Below are positions 28,412-41,953 of a DNA stretch of 64,000 nucleotides, in pieces. Numbering within the stretch: the stretch's first letter is position 1; the number at the start of each line of letters is the position of its first letter. Source of the stretch: Istiophorus platypterus. Lineage: Eukaryota; Chordata; Actinopteri; Istiophoriformes; Istiophoridae. The notes beneath the pieces are model-generated. The model searched no databases. It saw only the letters and a list, made by a program, of their open reading frames with translations, and was not told where the DNA came from. The position numbers and the translations under genes were made by a program. The DNA is taken from the NCBI GenBank assembly GCA_016859345.1, contig CM029134.1, positions 14,954,560 through 15,018,559 on the forward strand, written 5' to 3'.

Positions 28412-30961
28412 CTGAATGGCAGTTGCGTCTGGCATACTGAGACGCCGTACAAATATCTGGCTCTGCCCACTGTGACTGGTGACGTAGCCTGAGCCCCAGG
28501 TGCCACTATGTGGCCTTCCTGTGTTGTAGAACATAAAAGTGTCACTTCCTGACGTGGCGGTCAGGCATGTCTTGTAACAATAGGTTTTGGTTAAAGATCC
28601 ATTTCCCCGCACTTCAATATAATGCGGTTCCACTTTGAGATCACGGCGCAGGGCCACATTATTGTTTGGCTGCCCGCCGCCCCCTCCAGCTGCAGCTCTT
28701 CCTCCACCTCCACCACCACCTGCTGGGGTGCCCCCTTCTGGAGCACTCTTCTTGGATATGCAACACGGGGAGCAGGGACCAGGCTGGGTACAATAAGCAT
28801 GGCAACGCACAATGGCCAGCACACAGACAGTGACCAGGAACACGAAGGTTGTGGCACTCAGGGCAATGATGAGGTAGAGGGTGACATTGGAAAACATTAA
28901 GGGGCTGTTGGGCCGGATGATGCGCTTAGGGTCAGGGGTCATCTTTGGGGGCAGCTCCATCACGTGAACGTGGATGGTGGCGGTGGAGGAGAGTGGTGGT
29001 AGGCCATTGTCACGCACCAACACTGTCAGAATGAAGGAAGTGGAATTGTCCTCAAAGACACGCCTTGTGGTGCGGATCTCACCTGTGTACTCATGCACCT
29101 TAAACAGGTCAATGTCTGTGTTGGTCTGCTCCAGGGCATAGAGCAGCCAAGCATTCTGCCCTGCATCACCATCCCACGCTGTCACCTTACTAACCAGCAT
29201 TCCTGCTTCAGCATTTTTCATCAGCGTCTCTGTGGTGCGGCTCCCATTGGCAGGTGGGTAGACTATCCTGGGCACATGGTCATTCTGATCCATAATGTAA
29301 ACATACACTGTGGCCACACGACTGAGGGGAGGCACTCCGTTGTCCTGGGCTTTGATCTGAAAATGAAACTCTCTCAGTTTTTCAAAGTCAAAGGCTCGAA
29401 GGGCATACGCCTCACCTGTAGCAGGTTTGATGCTGACATAGCTAGCTACAGGGATACCGTGGTTGTTGTCATTGAGGACAGTGTAGGTTATACGTGCATT
29501 TTCTGCAGCATCAATATCTGTGGCCTTTACAACACATAGAGGGGCACCTGGGGCATTGTTCTCTGTAACATAAACAGTGTATGATGTCTGTTCAAATCGA
29601 GGGGGGTTATCATTCACATCTGCAACATCCACCTTAAAGGTCATTTGAGATGACAGGGGTGGGGTGCCTCCATCTACAGCATTGACAGTGACATTATAGG
29701 ATGAGATGGTTTCCCGGTCCAAGAAGGCGGATGTGACGATGGTATAGTGGTTCCGGAAGGACTTGATCTTGAAGGGCAAATTGGGCATGATCTCCAGGGT
29801 TACTTGTTTGTTAAGTCCAGAGTCGCGATCATTCACGCTGATCAATGCCACCACTGTGTCAGCCCGGGCGTCTTCGCGTACAGGGCTGGAGAGCGAAGAT
29901 AGCACAATCTCAGGAATGTTGTCATTGACATCCAGAACTTCTACAACTACTTTACAGTGCACTGCCACTGGAGCCGGCCCTTTGTCCATTGCCTGTATGT
30001 ACATTTCATATGAGTTTGTCTCCTCGTAGTCTATATTGTTTTTCACTCGAATTTCCCCTGTGTCTGTGTCCATGGTAAACATCTGCCTGACTCTCTCTGG
30101 CGTGTAACTGCTGAAGGAGTAAAAAACTTCTCCATTTAAGCCCTGGTCAGCGTCTGTTGCGTTTAGCTTAATTACAAGTGCGCCCTTTGGAGAGTTTTCA
30201 GATAGTTTTACCTTGTACACGGAGCTGTCAAACGCAGGCACGTTGTCATTGGCATCAAGGATACGTACATTGATTTTTGCCGTGCCGGTTCGCTGTGGGG
30301 TGCCTCCATCCATTGCTGTCAGGATTAGGTGGTGAGAGGGCATCTGTTCTCGGTCAAAGGGCTTTTTGAGAATGAGATCAATGTGCTTATTGGAAAGGGG
30401 CTTAATGGAGTCCAGAGTGAGGTGGTCGTTTGGGCTGAGTCTGTACTGTTTCACGGAGTTTGTGCCGTCATCTGCATCCTGAGCCCCCTCAATGTGTAAC
30501 CGCGACCCTGTGAGAGCGGACTCCGACAACTCAAGCTGATACTCATCTCGGGGGAACTGTGGTGCGTTATCGTTCACGTCCAAGATCTCCACCTCCACGT
30601 TGTGCACCTCGAGTGGGTTCTCCAATACCACCTCCAGGTTGCGTGAACAGATGCCACTGAATTCACAAACTATCTCGCGGTCGATGCGGTCGCTCACCAC
30701 CAGCTTACCGGTTTTGTGATTTATAGTAAAATATCTCCGTCCACTCTCCGACGTGATTCTGATGCGCCGGGAGGAAAGTTTTCTCAGGTCCAGACCCAAA
30801 TCCCGGACAACGTCTCCGACAAATGCCCCGTTCTCCATCTCCTCCGGAATAGAGTATCGAATTTGTGCGTTTGTAAGGCCACTGAGTACAAAAATAACCA
30901 AATATAGAGAAAAAGGCACGTTCTCCTTTACACTGTAACAGCATCGCGCCGTCACAGCCAT
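28412..30961 (-). CDS. pcdhac2: Pcdha C-type variable exon, PCDHAC2-like
   Basis: This is the first coding exon of a C-type alpha protocadherin, 850 codons to the donor CAG/gtgtgt at 28412. The start at 30961 (MAVTARCC) has purine at -3 and G at +4 and puts a signal peptide at the N-terminus; an in-frame ATG at 31063 would add 34 residues. After cleavage (LTNA/QIRYS) there are six cadherin repeats with linker motifs DVNDNAPQF, DANDNVPAF, DVNDNIPEI, DVNDNPPRF and DQNDHVPRI. Repeat 1 has the C-x5-C loop (CEFSGIC). A transmembrane helix (LYLIIALSATTFVFLVTV) and a cytoplasmic part with EVRGNGSLTKTYCYK and SGSDTFMFYNTG follow; that signature and the position next to the constant exons point to alpha-C2. 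A glycine-rich stretch near the end is unusual. C-type isoforms are expressed more constitutively in mammals. Confidence 0.92.
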
Positions 30962-32060
30962 CGCAGGCAGGCAGAATCTGCAGACGGGTTGGAGAAATCT
31001 TTCCGCCTTTTCAGCTTGCTGTGCGTCCCCACCCGCCTCATGAAAAACGAGGGAACAGTCCATGCATGACTCCGACTATGTGCAGGACGACCACCGCATC
31101 CTCGGCGCTGCTTGTTGAAAGGGATTTTCCCCCTGTGCATCCATGTTTTCCTTTGTCTGACCGGGTGATGTTTTTAAATTTCTCTTTCCTCCTGGTAAGG
31201 CTGAGTCCTTACACTGGTGCTACCTACTGGTCTCACTCTCTCCCTCTCTCTCTGCTATGTGCTGATGGTGTCTATGGGCAAAAGGGGAGGGGGGAGCCAC
31301 TCGCTCAAACGATGCTGGCTGCATTTCGGCACCTCCAATAAAATGATCTAATAAAAATATAAACCCAAAAGACGAAATCCCCGGAGTTTTATCATCTATC
31401 CACACATATGGGCATCGTACACTGAGCGGCAAATGCCATCTGCACGCTGATTTCAGGCAAGTGATTTCGACACAATGGTTTTCCCTCTTTTTGTCAGCGC
31501 CACCGCCCTTTTCATTGTGCGCTGGTAAACTGATTTATCAACCAGCCTGGTGATTAGATGTCTTCTCTGATGCAAACCCACAATAACTCAGGCACCCTCA
31601 AGTCAGAGAGAAAAAGAAGTGCATATTTTATAAATAAAGGAAACATAAACAAAGGAACTGATTTTTAAAAAAAAAAGCTGTAAAAAAAAAATCAGTGCAG
31701 CAATTCTCTGCACTGTGGTATGCGTCAGTCAGTTTGAAGAATGAGTTATTTCCATTCAATTTTATATCAATACAAAAGCCATAAGCATAAGGGGTAGTGA
31801 CAGGTGAACTGAGGTAGATCTGAAGCGGTTTTTTGCCTGTTTTCAGCCACAGAATCAGACCTGGAGTGTGGAGAATGTGGCTTTTTCACCTTGTGTCTGT
31901 TCTCGAGTCAGGTGCTGAGACACGAGAGACATTCGTCAGCACAAATTCCTTCTTTGTTCTTTCATGATATCACTTTGACCGACGGCGACAGCTGATGATG
32001 CTTTGCACTTGGACTCCTATTGGACGCGGGTTCTGCAGAGCCCTCTGCGCCACGGGTTCA
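30962..32060 (-). promoter_or_regulatory. pcdhac2: 5' UTR and probable promoter region of the C2-like exon
   Basis: The region upstream of the start codon is CpG-richer than its surroundings. On the minus strand there is a CCAAT box at 32019-32023. Fifteen bases further upstream lies GCGCAGAGGGCTC (32038-32050), which shares the AGAGGGC core of CTCF sites. No TGTCGCT..AGACCG element like those before the regular exons was seen, in line with mammalian alpha-C2, which lacks the conserved promoter element. The transcription start is not determined. Confidence 0.4.
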
Positions 32061-34597
32061 TTCCCACATGACACACAAATCCCGCGATGCCATGAGGTTG
32101 TTCACTGGTGACGGCGCTAACCGGGTCAGAGACAAGATACTCCAGATGTGACCCCGTTCCAAATCTGCCAAAAATACAACGCTGGCCTCTCCAGACAGAC
32201 CGTTATGTTTGCGCTACCCAACTGCGCATAAGCACTAATATTTTAAACTAACCACTTGACTCTCTGGATCATGTTTCCGTCATCGGCTTTTTATCCTCAA
32301 TTATTAAACTACACAAATGAGAAGGCATAATTTATAAATAAAACCAAATCACATCACCAGTTCACAAAACTGTTCTCACATTGTGAGACTGCACTTTCCA
32401 TCCAAGACGTTTGGACGCTGTAACCTACAAACGGTCTGAACAGCAGATATGTAGTGTAGCAGGTGGTGACACTGACATCCAAGTCATCCTGCTCGATCTG
32501 CTCCCTGATTACTCCGGCCTCTGTAGCCTTGTACCTTTATTAAATCCAGATCTAAATCGGATGCAGGTTAATTGGTGGGAGCTTAACCCCAGTTAGGTCA
32601 ACATGACAGAGAGAAATGGAAGGTCTCATGACACTGTTCATTTGTATTTGAACGGTGGAGCCACAACTGTGGGGAATAAAATCAGATGAAATCCACTGCT
32701 CGCAGTTTGACTGACATGGATCCTGATAAGAGTCAACAAAAAAAACAGTAAGATAAATAATTCTGTGGGAAGACAGTTATGCATCGACTAGGGTACACGA
32801 ATGATATATACATCGCCACTCTTTAAGCATGCAGAGCTGAGAAGAAGTGGCCTTGTGAGACCTCGAGCCTTTAGGGTCATCCTGACCACTGGGCCAAGAC
32901 AAGCGTCTACCGCCCTCATAATCTTTTTTTCTCTCTCTTCCTCTTTCCTGATGCTCTCCCTCTCTCACCCACGCACAGTCTGCCCACGGCAATGACAGCG
33001 CCTGGCATCCCAGGAGAAGGGGAGAAGACAGTGACTCACTCGGATGCTGCTAGTGGATGGGTTTTCACACTCAACGGCGAAGAGGAGGAGGTGGCGAAAT
33101 AGGGGATTGGAGAAGCAGCCCAATGTCCACCGAAGGACAACAGACTATTAGCTACAGAAAAACAATCCATTTTATATATGGTGCCCTTTACATAACACTC
33201 AATGTTTGATAAAGTTAGTCCCTATCAGTAAAGGATAATACATTTGTACTGGCTGGTAAGGATATAATTTAAATTCTAAATTACGTCATATTAAAAGGTT
33301 TTGCCATTATATGCGTGTCGAATATTTTTACTATATATGGCACGGATTTGTCTCTGCATTATTATTCTACTGAAGAGTGGTGATTACACAGAGCTCCTTT
33401 CAGCCAGGGCAGGCAATCTCAGATGGGTCTACATGTAACCATGACATTTAGCAGATTTTCCCGGTGGGACGCTTGAACCTCCCTGTTTGGCAATAACACC
33501 ACAAATGAAAAAAAAAGAGGCGACGTTTATCTCGTCAACAACAAACACAGAGCTGGATTTACACCTGACCTTTGCACCTGCGTCGCCCATTCTGCACGTC
33601 TCCACCTTTTCTGCCTCTGCTCCTTTGGTGTACTTGATACAGTATGTTAGCAATCTTTCATGGGCTGCTTCAGATATGACCATCTGTTTCTGCTTTAATT
33701 GCATAAGCTGGGCTGTGGATTATTTCACTTTTCACTCAAGGGTGCTGCAGATAAAGTTATCAACATTATTCCACCTGCAGACAGACGGCTGTTTTGCATC
33801 AAGAGACACTGATTTAGACGAACTAATTAGCTAATTGGTTTTTATTTTTTCTGTATTTTGCATCCTCCCCCCTAAAAAAAACTGGTTGGAAGAAATTAAT
33901 TCCCCTTTTTTATCAAATTATTTATCTGACCTTGACAGTTTTTTTGTATCCTTATCCAGTGTCTACATATTCTCATTCCCCCCAATTTTCTCTGGCCTAC
34001 ACTCTCCTCTCTGGAGTGTCTCCAGCTGTGCCCCTGTCAGACATCCACTGTTACATCTGGGGGCTGGCTGAGAGGCATACTGGGGTCTTAAGTGGAAACA
34101 CTAGAGCTCATGCCTTTTTGCAGACTGACTGACATGAACAGAAAAACAGTGGGTGAGGAAAAAAAACGGTGACTTTTAGACAACAAGGCCTGTGGCAGAT
34201 ACAGGGAGGAGTGATAATTCAGATTTTAAAAATGGAGACCCTCTCTTATTTCACTCTCTCTGCCAGAATATTAACATCCCCCATTCCATCAATTATGCAA
34301 GAAGGCCACCATATTAATGACCTTCTCTTCACTAAGACTCATCCTCGTTAACACTGTAAGCAGCCACTCTAAAACCCATTCATATTACTCCCCATAAGAG
34401 TCTGTTTGATGCCCCCCCACACACACACACACACATTTTTTCAGCTAGTCAGAAGACAGGAGAGATCCACAGTGAAAGGGGTCACAGCTGGGTTATCATG
34501 AAGCAAGACAACTTACATCAGTCTCAGTCAACACATATACAAATAGGCAGTCATGCAAACTTAAAGGGTATTTGTGCCTGTATTCATGTACACACAT

Positions 34598-34602
<5 letters not shown>

Positions 34603-34678
<76 letters not shown>
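34603..34678. repeat. (CA)n microsatellite
   Basis: Thirty-eight uninterrupted CA units. Confidence 0.98.
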
Positions 34679-34682
<4 letters not shown>

Positions 34683-37250
34683 AGCAGTGTAAAACACAAC
34701 TGTAAATACACAAACAATTTCTAAGGACAACCTTAGTGTGCCTGAATGAAAATATTTAGCTGTTTTTTCCTCATTCTTAAATGGCAGGGAACAGTTATCT
34801 AGGGCTTTGATGAGGAGATGCCCTGACTGCAGGGATTAGAAGCATACAGGCTCCTCGAAGGTTATAATGACTACATCTACTGATTCACAGGTAAAGGAAA
34901 TTATGTGCCTAGCTTTAAAGCATTTAAAGGAAACAGGAAAAGATTATTATTCATGTCAATAATCAAAGTCTGTTGGTCAGAGGCTTTCAAATCCATGCTT
35001 TCCTTGTCAAAATCTAATATTAAGTTTTAGTTTAGTAACATTTTGTGTAATATGACGGTGGTCACATTGTAGTGGTATAATGGTAAAGGCATGAATATTT
35101 TTTTCATGTTTATTCATGTGAGTTCATAGGGAAGATAAAAATATAAGAATATAAGAAATGTTTGCAAGCTGTTGCCGAGGTGGGCAGTGTCATCTGTGGT
35201 GTCAGGAACTTGCACTTTCAGATTTATTAAATTTAAAAGAAGATGCACTGAAATAACGCAAAACATCCCCCTAAATATGTACAGTATGACAACAAATATG
35301 CCTCTTCAGGATAAGTCAATGTCAAACACAGACAACGAGAAAAATGCTGAATATTAGGAGTTATGCCTCATTAAAAAAAAGCGAGTGAGACATTAAAAGC
35401 AAATGCCAATAGCACTGCAAAAATGTAAACCTAATATGTGAGTAGGAGAAACAGGCCATGTAGACCATGCAGGAGGGAGCAGAGGTGGTACAGACAGTGA
35501 AATTGGTCCCTCTGTTGGAATAAATCGGTAGTACAAGGGTTGGACACGTGAGCATCCCTGCATGGCCCATCCACATAGGCCTTCTCATTAAGCCGAAGCA
35601 CTAAAACCTAATCCCAGCTATGTGTGTGTGTGGGTGTGTCTGTGTGTCTGGGAGCATGAGGGAGCGAGAGAGAGAGAAGGGAAGATCGAGGGCATAGACA
35701 TTAGGCTACGATGGCGGTCATTTTCTTCCTCATTTCCAAAACAACAACCAAAATGGATGAAGCAATATATAAGCAAAGCACCCTCCACAGATGAGACAAG
35801 ATACATCATTATGAAGCATGTTAATGACAGAATCTATGGTACCACTCCCATATGTGTAGTTGTCCAAATAGAGCCTATAAATTTACCAGATTTCAGAATC
35901 ATATCATACACATATAATACACACATCAAACACTCTTGAAAAGGAGGAAACAAACCAGAGCGGTTATCTCTAAGGATACTGATAACCTTTCCAAAAAAGG
36001 AAATAAAACCCCTTCTATCACAGATAAAGTAGCACCATCTGCTCTAGTTTTGCTGTCACTCTCTTTATCAGCATTATTTCAATTTTATGAAAAAGACTTC
36101 TGAAATACAAAACTGAAAATACAGACTGGTAAGTTGTATTGGCAAAAACAGGCTGGTGACTGGTATGGTTTAGTGTTTACTTGTTTATTAAAAAGATGGT
36201 TCTTAAGCCCCCTCCTAATTTTTTTCTATGCACAGAAATGTTCCCATTTTCAAATCTCTCGAACAAAAGTCCCTTGGTAACCACAATCCTTTTACTCAGG
36301 TGGACACAGTAAGCGGTTGGAGGAGGAGGAATTCTCTGGGTATGTTTGTTTGTGCTGATCCCTTGTGTACCTTGCTTTCAAAAATAAAGGGCATGAGAGA
36401 ACTAAAATCAGCACAAATCCCTCCCTATGGGGCCCAGCAAGGGTTAAAGAGTTGCTCGGTTGTCCTCATTCAGTCTGTGCATAAATCAAACAGATTCTTG
36501 TTTGGTACTGAACAAAGCTATCAGGAAATGCAGGCAGGCTTTGGATACTTCCCTCTTTGGATGCCATGGCTTTGTATCCTTGCCGGATGGGAGAGGAAGC
36601 AACCCGTGGTTCTGAGCATGACAAAGCTAATCTAATGACTGCTACAGCATCCCGATGCCACTAAGAGGGAGCACGGATGGAGCATGGGTTGGCAGAAGTG
36701 GGGGAGAAAGGGAAGGGTAGCGATAAGTTCTTCCTTTTATCTGTGACCAATTCCAAGCCTGTGATGTTCTCACTCAGCTGCAGGGCATGTATTTAATGTG
36801 TTTTTTTTGTCCATCTCATCCTCTCATCCTCCAGTTTTCTCACTATCTCAAGCTCAGGGCTTGAATTCCTGCTGCTGTATTTGTCACTCGCTATAAAACC
36901 CTGTCCCATTTTAGAACCGATTCTCTCAGCTCATGCACTTTTCCCTCACTCCCTTCATCTGACTTGGCATTTCTGCTCAAGATGCTGTACATCTTTAGTC
37001 CGCATCTTTCTCTTTGTCTCCCTCTCTCACTCTGCAATCTCTCTTGTCGCCCATTGTGTCAACCTGGTTTCTAACACATGCTGGGATGGATGTGGGGGTG
37101 GGTACATACTGGCAGCTCCCTGGAAACAGACTGGTTCATCATTACATTATGGCTCTGAACAGTCTCCATGGTAACCACAGATAGCAGAGCTACCCTCACA
37201 TAGCACAAAGGACACACCCTTGTGAAGGAGAAAAACAGGAAGTATAAAAG

Positions 37251-37252
<2 letters not shown>

Positions 37253-37299
<47 letters not shown>
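37253..37299. repeat. (GT)n microsatellite
   Basis: About 23 uninterrupted GT units. Confidence 0.97.
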
Positions 37300-37304
<5 letters not shown>

Positions 37305-38210
37305 CAGAGATATATAAAGAAGACGAATAAATTCATTTTCTATTAACCATGCTGCTGTTCTGTCACTTTATTTTAGAATTGATAAGATAAGGACATCTAA
37401 GCATTCTTATGCTTTTTGTCCATCTGTTGAACCCATCTGTGCACTCCACCAAAATGATTTAGGTGAAAACCTCCACTGTAGGACTGCAATCTATGAACTG
37501 GGAACCACTTTGCTGTGTGCCTCAACCAGCAGGTAATGTACTGTAGAATCAATAATTTAAAGGCTTTAGCAGCAAGGGGAGGTAGAGTCAGAAGATTTTA
37601 TACAAATACAAATGCTAAACCACAAATCACCCTGATGCCACAAAGCTATAGCTCTCTCACTATTGCTTAAATGTTTATATCATTATCATCATCATCACCA
37701 TCAGGGTTCAATAAAACGCCCATAGCAGGCAGTTTCTGCAATATTCAAACACGTAGAGTCATGCGGCTCCATGAAAATATCCACAACACACCGATACAGA
37801 CACGTGATGTCCTGATGGCTGCATTAATAAGAACCTCTGCTCCTCATCCTCCCTATTGCCCTTGCCCCAACCGGTTTAGCTGTGATTGACCCAAGGTGTT
37901 GTCAACCCCGCCCAACCGCAGAACAGAGCAGGAGGGAGAGCTGCCCCGAGCGGTGCTGATACCTCGGTCCTGAAGCTCCCTGCTGCTGCTGCTGCTGCAG
38001 CAGCATCGAGTAACGGAAAATTACCTGCCCCTCCCCCTAGCTCACAGTCACAGAAAGCTGCAGCATACAGAACACATTCTGAACCACTTTTTACGCAGAG
38101 TCGGCTCCAGGCATTGTTTCAGGAAGCACAGTATGGTGAGCTCCGTGCACATAGCGGAGACTGTGTCGGACAGAAAAGGCGAAGCAACTACCAAACACAG
38201 GTTGAGTCAG

Positions 38211-39431
38211 AGGGATAATGTAGCGCGCTGCCATCTTTAAATCACACGATGACCCACTTCTAATCCTCGCATAGCCCGCACGCATCGCTTGCAATATTCA
38301 AAGTCTGTTTGAGAGCGCAGAGAGCCTGTGTTCAGTCTCCTTCACACTGAACCAACCATAAGAACGGATTTTTGACAGATACGGCTATGCTTTTTTTGTA
38401 CAGGACCACTCCCTGAAATTGGGTCATATGTCTGAGTGACCCAGAGCATCGTAGATCCACACCAACACCACGCACAGTGCGCTGCACCCAGAATATGTGA
38501 ACACATTTCAGCAGTTACCATCAATAATAACATTAGTGAATACATGTGAATGTCACAAAGGACACAAAAAATAACACACACCCACTGATAAATACAGTCA
38601 GATGAGACGATGCGCATCTCTGCTACCGGGTATGAGCAGATCAGGGTTGCATCTGCACTGTAAACACATTAAGGATGTTAATGAAAATATATTAGATCGT
38701 GTTTACAGCGCTGTAAGGCTGGTGGCACACATGTCTGCAGAGATGGACCTTAATTCACTGTTATTTCTCTCAGCTGCTCCCCTTCTCGCAGAGCGCTGCT
38801 GAAGGAGAGGGGGAGGGGAAGGGATAAGAGGTCTGAAAGCATGGAGGAGGATGAGAGAAAACCGATGTGAGATGAATAATGTCGTGCATGAGTAGCTATT
38901 GCAGAGCAAAAAGAATTGGGACATGGAGCAGGCAGGAAGAGGAAAAATAAATATAAATGGTTTACTACAAGTAGGGTAAAACTAGCAGACCGAATTGCAC
39001 AACATAATTCGAAGGATGGGAGCATGTTATGTAAATAAAGAATATCTAAATTTATGTCCAGGTAAGTTGTATTTTAGAGCAGAGAATAAGCAGCCAAGGA
39101 TAACATCTTCTCAGTGTTATTTTGTATTGACAAAGATTGCTTAACAAAAAAAGGATTTTAAAAAGTAGTATTAGAAATAATCAATCACACAGGGCCCTAT
39201 AAAAGGATAACTGTGTTTCAAAAATACACTGGTGTCTTGAGGTGGAGTCCTTAACAGCTAAAATATTAAGAGAAGGGGGGTATGTTGTAATAAGTTGAAA
39301 ACATAAGCCTATAACACTGAATTTAATGAAATACTATTTAAACAACAAAATGTAAGTAATTCCTCTTAGCAGAATGCAGAGACATGACTACAAAGCATAG
39401 AGAATTAAAAGCTCCAATGATGGATGTCAGG
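38211..39431. repeat. 1221-bp direct tandem duplication, copy 1
   Basis: This block is followed immediately by a second copy at 39432-40652. Reading both, I found three differences, all in the first 310 bases: 38310 T against C, 38373 T against A, and 38519 C against G. Each copy starts with AGGGATAATGT, and the same ten or so bases recur after copy 2, so the junctions share microhomology. The block is non-coding. It lies in the interval between the regular variable exons and the C2-like exon. Confidence 0.97.
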
Positions 39432-40652
39432 AGGGATAATGTAGCGCGCTGCCATCTTTAAATCACACGATGACCCACTTCTAATCCTCGCATAGCCCGC
39501 ACGCATCGCTTGCAATATTCAAAGTCTGTTCGAGAGCGCAGAGAGCCTGTGTTCAGTCTCCTTCACACTGAACCAACCATAAGAACGGATTTTAGACAGA
39601 TACGGCTATGCTTTTTTTGTACAGGACCACTCCCTGAAATTGGGTCATATGTCTGAGTGACCCAGAGCATCGTAGATCCACACCAACACCACGCACAGTG
39701 CGCTGCACCCAGAATATGTGAACACATTTCAGCAGTTACGATCAATAATAACATTAGTGAATACATGTGAATGTCACAAAGGACACAAAAAATAACACAC
39801 ACCCACTGATAAATACAGTCAGATGAGACGATGCGCATCTCTGCTACCGGGTATGAGCAGATCAGGGTTGCATCTGCACTGTAAACACATTAAGGATGTT
39901 AATGAAAATATATTAGATCGTGTTTACAGCGCTGTAAGGCTGGTGGCACACATGTCTGCAGAGATGGACCTTAATTCACTGTTATTTCTCTCAGCTGCTC
40001 CCCTTCTCGCAGAGCGCTGCTGAAGGAGAGGGGGAGGGGAAGGGATAAGAGGTCTGAAAGCATGGAGGAGGATGAGAGAAAACCGATGTGAGATGAATAA
40101 TGTCGTGCATGAGTAGCTATTGCAGAGCAAAAAGAATTGGGACATGGAGCAGGCAGGAAGAGGAAAAATAAATATAAATGGTTTACTACAAGTAGGGTAA
40201 AACTAGCAGACCGAATTGCACAACATAATTCGAAGGATGGGAGCATGTTATGTAAATAAAGAATATCTAAATTTATGTCCAGGTAAGTTGTATTTTAGAG
40301 CAGAGAATAAGCAGCCAAGGATAACATCTTCTCAGTGTTATTTTGTATTGACAAAGATTGCTTAACAAAAAAAGGATTTTAAAAAGTAGTATTAGAAATA
40401 ATCAATCACACAGGGCCCTATAAAAGGATAACTGTGTTTCAAAAATACACTGGTGTCTTGAGGTGGAGTCCTTAACAGCTAAAATATTAAGAGAAGGGGG
40501 GTATGTTGTAATAAGTTGAAAACATAAGCCTATAACACTGAATTTAATGAAATACTATTTAAACAACAAAATGTAAGTAATTCCTCTTAGCAGAATGCAG
40601 AGACATGACTACAAAGCATAGAGAATTAAAAGCTCCAATGATGGATGTCAGG
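39432..40652. repeat. 1221-bp direct tandem duplication, copy 2
   Basis: The second copy of the unit described for 38211-39431. From about 39741 to its end I saw no difference from copy 1. The unit contains short CpG-containing stretches such as CGAGAGCGCAGAG and CGCACAGTGCGC, and an AT-rich second half. Confidence 0.97.
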
Positions 40653-41625
40653 AGGGATAATGTGAGACTCCAGAGACGCAGATGGAAATATCTCAGGAAA
40701 AATGCAGTCTATTGCAAGAATGGAACAAATTTAAGACAAACGATATTAATAAAGATGGATTATTCCAGATAAAAGAGGGGGAGTGGACTTGTAAATCTAA
40801 AAAGCCCTTACAGTTACAACCCTGAGAGAATAAAAGGCCCTGAAAACCCACAATACCATTGACACAGGTGGTTCTACTTATTTTACCAAGATACTGTGGG
40901 CATGTGCTTGGCTGATATTTCTGTCACTTCTCTCTTGCACTACATGAGGTGGGACAATTCAAACCATAAACATGATCATATGCCTTTTTTCACTGAAGAC
41001 AGTAGGCATGTCACAGTGGGAAAAGAACAGGTAAAAATGATATAATCAACAGCTGCTGAATTCCAAGTTTCAGTGTCCTGGGACTGTGCTTGCTGGCTCA
41101 CTGATGCAGGTTACTAGGACACTTGAAGCGCAGAGAGTGATTGCTAATGTTATTAGCAGGCTAACACCTATTCTTTCCCTAACATGACAAGTTAAATGTC
41201 TGCTGTGAAAAAGGCCTCTGAATGGACTGAGTTATGTGACCTCACAAAATTCAGAGGATAACTACATCTAACTTTAACCTAAGGCTGACACCTAATGGGC
41301 CAGAATCACATTAGTGTGAATGTGCAGGCCTTTTAACACCAACATCGGAACAAAATACAAAGAGAAGCCAATCAGACAACTGTATGAACATGCATAGATG
41401 GTAATAAGGACCAGGAATTATTTCGTGTATGACAAGTTTTGCTCTTGGATTACATTTATCAGAGAGATCGGTTTTGAAATACTGATAAAGCTCAACATGA
41501 ATGAACACTAAGAACTGTAAACTAAAGCTAATCACCCCCCCCCCAACATGAGACTTGTCAGCTTCGGGCTTTGGTATAATACTGTCTTCACAAAGCACCG
41601 AACCAAACCGGGTCACCACAGGTCG
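40653..41625. other. Non-coding interval
   Basis: No gene or named repeat is recognised. A C-run occurs at about 41536-41545. Confidence 0.5.

Positions 41626-41695
<70 letters not shown>
41626..41695. repeat. (TA)n microsatellite
   Basis: About 35 TA units directly before the CpG-rich patch. Confidence 0.97.
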
Positions 41696-41704
<9 letters not shown>

Positions 41705-41953
41705 ATATATGTTGTTATATGTTGTCTGCTTTTCCAACCTAGCCATGGCCTCGGTCACATGAACGCGGCCGGGTTTGTAATAAGACAAACGTTAATAACG
41801 TCCCGTAACATTAAAGGTCCCAGGGCGGATAACTGACGAACGACGCCTGTGAAATAACAAAATCAAGACGTACTCCGGCGGACTTCGATCATCCTCATGT
41901 CAGAAAATACAAAGAGTGTCAAGTCCAAACATTTGCCCCGTGGCGACCGGTAG

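Larger units (their letters stand above)
32061..38210. other. Non-coding interval between C2-like exon and tandem duplication
   Basis: No cadherin motif or other gene is visible. There are microsatellites at 34603 and 37253. The stretch 37900-38210 is GC-richer with a short CTG/CAG run (37980-38005); its apparent alanine-rich plus-strand frame is not supported as a gene. Confidence 0.5.

Noticed and set aside
30962..31063. Upstream ATG at 31063 as the start of the C2-like exon
   Set aside because: Its context is poor (T at -3) and it would bury the signal peptide about 45 residues inside. The ATG at 30961 is better, though the longer form cannot be excluded.
37886..38218. Plus-strand alanine/proline-rich frame of 110 codons
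   Set aside because: It owes its length to a CTG/CAG run. It has no domain, splice context or partner and runs into the start of the tandem duplication.
38342..40246. Identical short frames in both copies of the tandem duplication
   Set aside because: The pairs exist because the DNA is duplicated. They have no domain, and one of the three differences changes a residue with no sign of constraint.
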